Below are positions 1 through 5,285 of a stretch of 5,285 nt of DNA, in pieces. The stretch lies in contig DOVS01000285.1 of assembly GCA_003519965.1 (NCBI GenBank), positions 1 to 5,285 of the forward strand, given 5' to 3'. The stretch is from Betaproteobacteria bacterium. Lineage in GTDB: Bacteria > Pseudomonadota > Gammaproteobacteria > Burkholderiales > UBA9220. Both the position numbers and the translations under genes were made by a program. Every line of letters starts with the position of its first letter. Within the stretch, counting starts at the first letter, position 1. The notes under the pieces were generated by a model that did no database searches, had not been told where the DNA came from, and saw only the letters and a program-made list of their open reading frames with translations.

Positions 1-1023
1 AGTTTTTATTTGACCATATAGCGGACGTAACACGTTGCGCAATAGGCGGTTGGTCTGGGTCAGCCGTTTCGTTTTCAGCCAGTATCCCGTTTTTTCCACG
101 GATTGAAAGTCGCGTTGCTTATCGATTTGGTCGTTCGCCAGATAGTGAAGGATGCGTATATCGCTGAAATCTTGCGGGTACGCAGACCGGAATGCGTCGA
201 TGTTGGGGTAATTGTAGCGGGCCGCCAGGGGGCGAACGGGAATTTCCAGGCGGCACAACGCTAGGGTGAGGGCGAGCTGGCATTTGTAGATTGTCGTCAG
301 CGTTTGGTCTACCTGGGCCATGGTCTCATCGATGACGGCGCCGATTTTTCGCATTTGCTCGGCGGGCGCGATGAGAAATCCGAGGTTGAAATAAGGCGGA
401 CAAAATCGATAATCAGGGTCGGTGAACATGGTTTTCCAGCCCGTATGTTCAAAGCGATACCTGTGTTCGGTTAATGGTTCGGGGCTGAATAATTGATGCC
501 ACCATTCCTTGTTCGATGCGGTTTGCCCGGGATTTTGCCGATTGTGCATCATGAACGGGGAGACATGGGCAATGAAGCCGCCGAAGTATTTTTCCAGGGC
601 TACCTGGCGCACCAGGTCGTCGAATGGCCGCATGACGATCATATCGGCATCCAGCATTAAGACCAGATCCGACTCGAAATGATGGCGAAATCGCTCGACT
701 GCCGTGGCGTAATAAATTTTCTCGCGGTAGAGGCTGCGTGCTAGCCATACCCATTTGATTGGATAGTTCCTGGACCAAGGCTGCGCCGAGTATAGGTCGG
801 CCGGTTCGCAATCCCCGCCGACCGTCACGATAATCGGCGCGCTGGATAGGGCGCCGCCATGGGCGCGCAGAGAAGCGGCGAGGAAGTGGATCATGGTGAA
901 AAAGTGATCGGTCGGGCTGATCGGCACATGGATTTCCAGGCTGGGCAGGGGCGGACCGTCGCCGGAAGATTGTTCCGCGAATCGGGAGAAGAGGCTTCGC
1001 CAGGAGAGAGGCCGTTTAGTCAT
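1..1023 (-). CDS. GT-A-like glycosyltransferase (GT8-like motifs), 3' end cut by the window edge
   Basis: I translated this frame by hand: it runs from an ATG at 1023 to base 1 without a stop, giving 341 residues and no C-terminus. The start is fixed because an in-frame stop lies just upstream at 1036-1038 and no other start codon lies between. A signature of a nucleotide-sugar-dependent GT-A fold is visible: LMLDADMIV at residues 122-130, whose DAD (125-127) would bind the divalent metal and sugar nucleotide. It is followed by YFNLGFLIA at 211-219 and ILHYL at 291-295. These resemble the N-x-G segment and late histidine motif of GT8-like enzymes. The early segment LEIHVPIS (29-36) looks like the first beta strand. 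There is no signal peptide or membrane segment, so it is probably cytoplasmic or peripheral. It overlaps the aminotransferase stop by 8 bp and shows no clear Shine-Dalgarno site, so translational coupling is likely. Donor, acceptor and exact family cannot be told. Confidence 0.85.
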   Translation of the reverse strand, partial: MTKRPLSWRSLFSRFAEQSSGDGPPLPSLEIHVPISPTDHFFTMIHFLAASLRAHGGALSSAPIIVTVGGDCEPADLYSAQPWSRNYPIKWVWLARSLYREKIYYATAVERFRHHFESDLVLMLDADMIVMRPFDDLVRQVALEKYFGGFIAHVSPFMMHNRQNPGQTASNKEWWHQLFSPEPLTEHRYRFEHTGWKTMFTDPDYRFCPPYFNLGFLIAPAEQMRKIGAVIDETMAQVDQTLTTIYKCQLALTLALCRLEIPVRPLAARYNYPNIDAFRSAYPQDFSDIRILHYLANDQIDKQRDFQSVEKTGYWLKTKRLTQTNRLLRNVLRPLYGQIKT

Positions 1024-2131
1024 GGATTGGTTTTTTCATGCCGAGACTATGTAAGAAAATTTGGATGACCGACTCGTTTTCCTCCACGGTCATATCCGAG
1101 TAGATCGGCAGGCACACCATGCGGTTTGCTAATTGTTCCGAATGAGGCAGCCGTGCGCCGCTGGCGAAGCAGCGTTGCGTATGCAGCGCGGGATGGTAGT
1201 AACGTTTGATTTCCAGCCCCCGGTCTTTGCATGCTGCGACGACCTGTGTGGTCGATAGCGCGGTATCCAACGGGTCGAGGAGCACCGGAAAGGATTGCCA
1301 CGGGGGCGCGCCTGGCGCCTCGGGATGAGCTAGCGCCATGTGCGCGGCTAGCCGTGAGGCATAGTGACGGGCTCTGTGGGCGCGATGGGCGATGAAGTCG
1401 TCGATATTCGCGAGCAGCGCGAGTCCGACGGCGGCGCCGAATTCGCTCAGTTTGCCGTTGACGCCGCGCCCGACGACCGCGTCATTCTCCAGGCCAAAAT
1501 GAATCGCCGTGCGGATTTTCTCGGCGGCGCGTCCCGGCGGTGCGAAAATCACACCGCCTTCGCCGATGCCGAATACTTTGGTGGCGTGCAAGGAGAAAAT
1601 CTCCAGAAGTCCCTGGCCGCCCGCGTAAGGGCCTTGCGGCAGGCGTCCTCCCAGGGCGGCGGCGGCGTCTACGAGGAGCGGGACGGTGTGGGCGGCGGCG
1701 ATGTCTTCAATCGACGTTATGTCCTGGCAAAAACCGAAGGCGCGAACGTGAATAATGGCCTGGATCGTTTGGTTCGCGAGAATATCGGTTAAGCTTTGCG
1801 GATCGAGCTCCCACGTCGCCAAACTGACGTCGCAAAAGACGGGGGTGCAGCCTGCGGCAAGGACGGCTTGGGCGGTGGCGGGAAAAGTAAAGGCCGGCAC
1901 GACGACGGGACCATGAATGTCCAACGCGAGCAAGGCAGCGGTGATGCCGCTGGTTCCGCTGGAGACGAGAATGGCCTCCCGTTGAGGCTGCGCGTATTTT
2001 TGCGTGAGCGCCGCTTCCAATTGCCGGGCGCAGGGACCGCCATTGCTGAAGTAGCGCGCTGCATAGCTGGCGCGCAAAAAGGGCAGCCATGCCTCGGGAG
2101 AAGGAAGGGTCGGGCGAATGAACGGAATCAC
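1016..2131 (-). CDS. DegT/DnrJ/EryC1/StrS-family PLP-dependent sugar aminotransferase
   Basis: The 371-residue protein has the usual length for this family of nucleotide-sugar aminotransferases, which transfer an amino group, usually from glutamate, to a keto-sugar nucleotide in the cytoplasm. Visible landmarks are the N-terminal IPFIRP and YFSNGGP segments, the phosphate-cradle motif SSGTSG (57-62), VPAFTFPAT (78-86), the pyridine-binding aspartate D155 in VDAAAALGG (154-162), and the Schiff-base lysine K185 in SLHATKVFGIGEGG (180-193). The position three residues after D155 is alanine, where many relatives have Gln, His or Glu. The start is GTG at 2131, 6 bp after the acetyltransferase stop. 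A GGAG lies about 12 nt upstream, which is rather far, so re-initiation after the preceding gene is likely. Sugar, ring position (C3 or C4) and nucleotide cannot be told. No 4,6-dehydratase that would supply the keto-sugar is present in the window. Family assignment is firm; the role in glycan precursor supply is inferred from neighbours. Confidence 0.93.
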   Translation of the reverse strand: MIPFIRPTLPSPEAWLPFLRASYAARYFSNGGPCARQLEAALTQKYAQPQREAILVSSGTSGITAALLALDIHGPVVVPAFTFPATAQAVLAAGCTPVFCDVSLATWELDPQSLTDILANQTIQAIIHVRAFGFCQDITSIEDIAAAHTVPLLVDAAAALGGRLPQGPYAGGQGLLEIFSLHATKVFGIGEGGVIFAPPGRAAEKIRTAIHFGLENDAVVGRGVNGKLSEFGAAVGLALLANIDDFIAHRAHRARHYASRLAAHMALAHPEAPGAPPWQSFPVLLDPLDTALSTTQVVAACKDRGLEIKRYYHPALHTQRCFASGARLPHSEQLANRMVCLPIYSDMTVEENESVIQIFLHSLGMKKPIHD

Positions 2132-2137
2132 GGAGAA

Positions 2138-2692
2138 TCAGCGCTCCGGTAGGCGATAGGATGGCGTTGGCGCGCCGAAACGTCGATAGAGCGCCTGTTC
2201 GGCGTCGAGCACCGCGTCCATTGGCCGAGGTTTGACGCGCCGGGCGGGGGCGCCGGCATAGACGCCCCATGGCTCCAAATCTTTGGTCACGACGCTGCCG
2301 GCGCTGACGGCGACGCCTTCGCCAATCACGATGTCGGGAAAAACAACCGTGTTTGCGCCGATGATGGCGTGAGATTCGATGACGACCCGGCCGCGGCGGA
2401 CCGCCCGAAATTCCGAGGGAATACACGGGTTGGTCAATCCTCCTCCCAGAAAATCGTCCGTTCCCGTGATAATTCTGACGCCGCTGGAAAGGCCGCAGAA
2501 ATCCGCCAGAATACATTCGCCGCCGCCGGTAATGGAACTATGGGTGGCGATATGAACGTAGTTGCCGATAATGAGTTTGCGTTGCGCGCCGATAAAGACG
2601 AAGTCGTCGATCATGATGCGTTCGCCCCATGTGATGGTTTCCGGCGCGATGATTTTAGCTAGGGGCCAGATTTTAATGGGTGTCGATGTCAT
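2138..2692 (-). CDS. Left-handed beta-helix (hexapeptide repeat) acetyltransferase, WbbJ/CatB-like
   Basis: The 184-residue protein shows imperfect hexapeptide repeats with I/V/L every sixth position, from about residue 26 to 136. It ends in the typical cap VYAGAPARRVK (144-154). H108, in VIESHAIIGANTVV (104-117), sits where the catalytic histidine of xenobiotic and galactoside acetyltransferases is found. An extended loop without clear repeats (about 79-100) precedes it, as in those families. Such trimeric enzymes move an acetyl group from acetyl-CoA to a sugar hydroxyl or amine. Its ATG shares ATGA with the wzt stop, and the aminotransferase follows after 6 bp. Two roles fit: N-acetylation of the amino sugar made by the aminotransferase, or O-acetylation of the glycan. 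Sequence motifs do not separate them. Only a weak purine-rich stretch (AGAAAG) precedes the start, so translation is probably coupled to wzt. Confidence 0.9.
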   Translation of the reverse strand: MTSTPIKIWPLAKIIAPETITWGERIMIDDFVFIGAQRKLIIGNYVHIATHSSITGGGECILADFCGLSSGVRIITGTDDFLGGGLTNPCIPSEFRAVRRGRVVIESHAIIGANTVVFPDIVIGEGVAVSAGSVVTKDLEPWGVYAGAPARRVKPRPMDAVLDAEQALYRRFGAPTPSYRLPER

Positions 2693-3987
2693 GGCTGATC
2701 TTTCTCGCGCTGCGCTAAATCATTCAGATGGCGCCACTCAATGGTCGATTCAGGATCGAATACGCCCGGGCGCTCCCCATCGCTAACAACCTGAAACGCG
2801 ATGAGGTCCAAGCGAACGTCGTAGGGGATGTATCCTTCTTCGCCCAGTGTTTGGCATCCGACGGAAAGCAAGTAATTTCCCGGGTTCAGCCGCATGATTT
2901 GCCGGAAAGCGACCATGAGGCGTTTTCCGCTGCCGAGGGGGCCGAGATCGAGGTGTTCCATCAAGGTGGTTGTGCCGCAGAGCACCGTGCCCTTCACGTC
3001 TTTGATCACGAAGGACACAATGGGGGACGCCACATCGTGATGGGCGTGGATATGGAGCCGGATACTAAAGGGGGCGTTACGCATGAAAATTTGGCTGGGT
3101 GTTTCGTTCTCCGTGAAAAGCCCTGCTTCGCGTATTTCCGCTTCTCCCGAACCATAGCGATTCTCCGCCGGATTCAGTTCAAATGTGCGCGGCCATTCCA
3201 GTGCAGTCTGCGCAGGCGTTGGGAAGGATGCTTGTTGGCGGGATTCTTCCTTGATCGCAATGTGACGGCGGTATTGATCGACGACTTCCTTAGGGGAGCC
3301 GCGCCCGGCTAATACGCCCCGATCGAGCATGAACGCCGTATCGCAATGAGAGGTAATGAGATCGAGGCTATGGGTAACGAATAAAATCGTAACGCCCTGC
3401 GTCTTGAACTCCCTGAATTTGGCGAAGCATTTGGCCTGGAACAGCGCATCGCCGACCGATAAGGCTTCATCGACAATGAGAATGTCCGGCGACATGGCGA
3501 TCGCCACGGCGAACGCCAAGCGCACGAACATTCCGCTGGAATACGTTTTGACGGGCTGGCCGAGAAAATCCCCAATATCGGCGAAGGCGGCGATTTCCGG
3601 CAGGCGCTTATCCGCTTCCTCGCGGCTGATATTCATAATCGCGGCTTGCATATAAATATTCTCGCGTCCGCTGAATTCGGGATGGAAGCCGGCGCCTAAT
3701 TCGAGCAAGGCGGCAATGCGCCCATTGACTTGCACTTCACCCGCCGTCGGTTTTAGAATGCCGCAGACTAGTTGCAGTAAGGTGCTTTTCCCCGATCCAT
3801 TGCGGCCGACGATGCCGACGGTTTCCCCGCGGCGGATATCGAGATGAATGTCATCGAGGGCGGTAAATTCCCGGTAATGCTTTTTTCCGCCCAGAGACAG
3901 CATCTGCCGGATGCGGTCTACGGGGTGGTTGTAAATCCGGTAATGCTTGCTCAGGTTGTGGACGGAGATCACGGCTTCAGAGGACAT
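2689..3987 (-). CDS. wzt: Polysaccharide ABC transporter ATP-binding protein with C-terminal glycan-recognition domain (Wzt)
   Basis: This 432-residue ATPase would power export of lipid-linked polysaccharide across the inner membrane with the Wzm permease. The nucleotide-binding domain (about 1-245) shows Walker A GRNGSGKST (61-69), signature YSSGM (149-153), Walker B ILIVDE (169-174) and the switch histidine in THS (H206). The segment LLELGAGFHPEFSGREN (94-110) is characteristic of the Wzt/TagH/RfbE-type subfamily. After a linker, about 275-415 forms a predicted beta-rich domain that begins ENRYGSGEAEI (275-285). This entry motif is typical of the Wzt C-terminal domain, known in O8/O9a-type O-antigens to bind a modified non-reducing chain end. 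I chose the ATG at 3987 because AGGAGGAG stands 7 nt upstream. A TTG at 4032 would add 15 residues unlike the family. It overlaps wzm by 11 bp and the acetyltransferase by 4 bp. The gene is intact. Confidence 0.95.
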   Translation of the reverse strand: MSSEAVISVHNLSKHYRIYNHPVDRIRQMLSLGGKKHYREFTALDDIHLDIRRGETVGIVGRNGSGKSTLLQLVCGILKPTAGEVQVNGRIAALLELGAGFHPEFSGRENIYMQAAIMNISREEADKRLPEIAAFADIGDFLGQPVKTYSSGMFVRLAFAVAIAMSPDILIVDEALSVGDALFQAKCFAKFREFKTQGVTILFVTHSLDLITSHCDTAFMLDRGVLAGRGSPKEVVDQYRRHIAIKEESRQQASFPTPAQTALEWPRTFELNPAENRYGSGEAEIREAGLFTENETPSQIFMRNAPFSIRLHIHAHHDVASPIVSFVIKDVKGTVLCGTTTLMEHLDLGPLGSGKRLMVAFRQIMRLNPGNYLLSVGCQTLGEEGYIPYDVRLDLIAFQVVSDGERPGVFDPESTIEWRHLNDLAQREKDQP

Positions 3988-4786
3988 CGGCGAACTCCTC
4001 CTGGCTACGCGTGAAGAAGGCGTAGCCAGCAAGCGCGGTGGCGCCGCTGACTGCCAGTACGGCCAGCCATTTTATCCAATCGGGCGGAACGCCCCATAAG
4101 GCCACTTGCCGCAATTCCTCGATAACGATCCCCAAGGGATTCATATGGTAAAGCCATTGCAACGAGGCCGGCACTGCGCTTTGAGGATAAAAAACCGGCG
4201 AGAGGAACATCAGTATCTGGACGAAAACCGGCATGACATGGGCTAAATCGCGGACAAACACTCCCGTCGCAGCGAGCAGCCAAGCGACGCCGAGAACGAA
4301 CAGCCAGAGCGGTAATAGAATGAGCGGAACGAGCAGCAGCGTCAGATGCAGCTTAGCGAATACAGCGATAAACAGCAGCAATATCAGGAAATTAATGGCG
4401 GCGTGCACCGTGCTGGACATAACTAGCACCAGCGGCAAGATTTCCGTGGGGAAGATAATTTTCTTGACGTAACTTTGATAGCCGAGGATGAGCCGCGGCG
4501 CCGCGGCGGCGGTTTCAGCGAACAGGTTGAATACCGCCAGTCCACAATACATGACCAGCACGAGGGGGATGGCGGGGTGGGCGCGCGCATGCCAGCGGGC
4601 GCCGAATATGTGCCCGAACACCAAGGTGAAGGTAGCGAGAAGCAACAGCGGATAAAAGAACGACCAGCCGATGCCTAGGTACGAGCCACGATATTTCAGC
4701 AAGACCTCGCGGCGGGTTAATTGACCGATCAGGTAGCGATGCCGGTAAAGATGCGCGCCGGCGCGTAGCGGATTAAGCGTGGTCAT
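3977..4786 (-). CDS. wzm: ABC-2 type polysaccharide transporter permease (Wzm)
   Basis: The 269-residue integral membrane protein has the standard length and pattern of Wzm/KpsM-type permeases, which form the channel for lipid-linked glycan in the inner membrane. An amphipathic N-terminal region with RREVLLKYR (25-33) precedes six hydrophobic segments, at roughly 38-62, 73-92, 116-143, 148-177, 184-201 and 238-258. Family landmarks are YVKKIIFPTEILP (106-118) between segments 2 and 3, FVRDLAHVMPVF (177-188) leading into segment 5, SPVFYP (196-201), NPLGIVIEELRQ (216-227), and the C-terminal FADVL. The ATG at 4786 overlaps the cysC stop by 14 bp; no Shine-Dalgarno site is evident, so coupling to cysC is likely. 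Its own stop overlaps the wzt start by 11 bp, pairing the two transporter halves. It cannot be told from the permease whether the substrate is O-antigen, capsule or exopolysaccharide. Confidence 0.94.
   Translation of the reverse strand: MTTLNPLRAGAHLYRHRYLIGQLTRREVLLKYRGSYLGIGWSFFYPLLLLATFTLVFGHIFGARWHARAHPAIPLVLVMYCGLAVFNLFAETAAAAPRLILGYQSYVKKIIFPTEILPLVLVMSSTVHAAINFLILLLFIAVFAKLHLTLLLVPLILLPLWLFVLGVAWLLAATGVFVRDLAHVMPVFVQILMFLSPVFYPQSAVPASLQWLYHMNPLGIVIEELRQVALWGVPPDWIKWLAVLAVSGATALAGYAFFTRSQEEFADVL
3995..4002 (-). promoter_or_regulatory. Strong Shine-Dalgarno site of wzt
   Basis: On the minus strand these bases read AGGAGGAG, with a 7-nt spacer to the ATG at 3987. The site lies inside the 3' end of the wzm coding region. 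It is the only strong ribosome binding site in the window. It decides the wzt start against the upstream TTG at 4032, and it suggests that wzt is translated efficiently on its own as well as by coupling. Confidence 0.8.
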
Positions 4787-5285
4787 GGCCGGGTGCGACG
4801 CCCCGTTGTCGCAGGAAAGCCATCACTTGATCGGTGCAGGCCGATAACTGGTCTTTCCCTGTGTCCACAATCAGTTCCGCGGTCTTCGGTGCTTCATAGG
4901 GGGAAGAAATCCCGGTGAATTCGGCGATGGCGCCAGCGCGCGCGCGGCGGTAAAGGCCTTTAGTATCGCGGCTTTCGCAGACATCCAAGGGGCAGCGGCA
5001 ATAGATTTCAATGAAATCCGCGGCGGCGACGAGATGGCGCACCCGCTCACGGTCGCGGGCGAAAGGAGAGATGAACGCCGTGAGCGCGATCACGCCGGCC
5101 TCGACGAATAGCTTCGCCATCTCTCCGATGCGGCGGATGTTTTCTTCGCGGTCGTGGACGGAAAATCCCAGGTCGCCGCATAATCCATGGCGCACGTTGT
5201 CGCCATCGAAGACAAAGCTGTGGCAGCCGAGCGCATGCAGCCGTTCTTCCACTGCGTGCGCGAGGGTGGATTTGCCGGAACCGGA
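4773..5285 (-). CDS. cysC: Adenylylsulfate (APS) kinase, or the CysC domain of a CysNC fusion; N-terminus cut by the window edge
   Basis: APS kinase phosphorylates adenylylsulfate with ATP to give PAPS, the sulfate donor for sulfotransferases and for PAPS reductase. The frame is open at the right edge, with 170 residues visible and the stop at 4773-4775. The P-loop SGSGKST occupies the first seven visible residues (5285-5265). A GTG at 5252 is therefore internal and not the start. Other CysC landmarks, numbered from the edge, are DGDNVR (27-32), FSVHDREENIRR (41-52), ISPF with the conserved serine at 73, CPLDVCESRDTKGLY (98-112) and FTGISSPYE (123-131). All key motifs are intact and the C-terminus ends at the usual place. 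Only about 20-40 residues would be missing from a stand-alone enzyme. A CysN-CysC (NodQ-like) fusion cannot be excluded, since the upstream part is unseen. The stop overlaps wzm by 14 bp, which ties PAPS supply to glycan export. Confidence 0.95.
   Translation of the reverse strand, partial: SGSGKSTLAHAVEERLHALGCHSFVFDGDNVRHGLCGDLGFSVHDREENIRRIGEMAKLFVEAGVIALTAFISPFARDRERVRHLVAAADFIEIYCRCPLDVCESRDTKGLYRRARAGAIAEFTGISSPYEAPKTAELIVDTGKDQLSACTDQVMAFLRQRGVAPGHDHA

Noticed and set aside
449..811. A 120-codon minus-strand frame in the left kilobase.
   Set aside because: It is out of frame with the continuous glycosyltransferase frame, which covers the same bases and carries a DxD motif.
1364..2152. 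Two plus-strand open frames (1364-1792 and 1796-2152) opposite the aminotransferase.
   Set aside because: Both are antisense to an intact enzyme gene, have low-complexity Gly/Arg-rich translations and show no motifs.
1707..2516. A 269-codon open frame on the minus strand across the acetyltransferase and aminotransferase genes.
   Set aside because: The translation is rich in Arg, Gly and Ser with no recognisable motif. It overlaps two genes whose family motifs are intact in another frame, so it is a shadow of GC-rich coding DNA.
2728..3312. A 194-codon open frame on the plus strand opposite the C-terminal part of wzt.
   Set aside because: It lies wholly antisense to a well-supported domain and has no ribosome binding site or family signature.
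3988..4032. An upstream TTG start for wzt, adding 15 residues.
   Set aside because: The added residues do not look like the family, TTG is rare as a start, and the ATG at 3987 has a strong ribosome binding site at proper distance.
4493..4506. A perfect 14-bp GC palindrome, and a 12-bp one at 4754-4765, both inside wzm.
   Set aside because: Both are explained by Ala/Arg/Gly codons in GC-rich coding DNA. They have no loop or U-tract and are not placed like a terminator or operator.
5250..5252. A GTG start that would give a 159-residue CysC.
   Set aside because: It would remove the P-loop, which is present in the same frame just upstream.
1..5285. Promoters, terminators, tRNA or rRNA genes, insertion sequences, CRISPR repeats and attachment sites.
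   Set aside because: I looked on both strands and saw none. Coding frames cover essentially every base, and the operon promoter and terminator must lie outside the window.

Overview
The window is a densely packed stretch of six protein genes, all on the minus strand, so transcription runs from right to left. The proteins are those of a Gram-negative cell-surface polysaccharide locus of the ABC-transporter-dependent (Wzm/Wzt) type, such as an O-antigen or a related exported glycan. Base composition is moderately GC-rich and the genes resemble proteobacterial ones. A genus cannot be assigned from the sequence alone.

Layout in transcription order: (1) 5285-4773, an adenylylsulfate (APS) kinase CysC domain, cut by the right edge just before its P-loop; (2) 4786-3977, a six-helix ABC-2 permease of the Wzm type; (3) 3987-2689, the matching ATPase of the Wzt type, with a C-terminal glycan-recognition domain; (4) 2692-2138, a left-handed beta-helix (hexapeptide repeat) acetyltransferase; (5) 2131-1016, a DegT/DnrJ/EryC1-type PLP aminotransferase with a GTG start; (6) 1023 to the left edge, a GT-A-like glycosyltransferase with a DAD motif, open at the edge of the window. 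The junctions are overlaps of 14, 11 and 4 bp, a 6-bp gap, and an overlap of 8 bp. This is typical of one translationally coupled operon. No promoter, terminator, RNA gene, mobile element or CRISPR array is visible. No stretch of even 50 bases is free of coding sequence.

How the genes may work together (inference): the aminotransferase makes an amino sugar nucleotide from a keto-sugar precursor and the hexapeptide enzyme acetylates it, or else O-acetylates the glycan. The glycosyltransferase adds a sugar to the growing chain on its lipid carrier. Wzm/Wzt moves the finished chain across the inner membrane, and the Wzt C-terminal domain probably reads a chain-end feature. The least expected partner is CysC. 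It makes PAPS, the sulfate donor for sulfotransferases, and its reading frame overlaps that of wzm. This suggests that the exported glycan is sulfated, although no sulfotransferase or ATP sulfurylase lies within the window.
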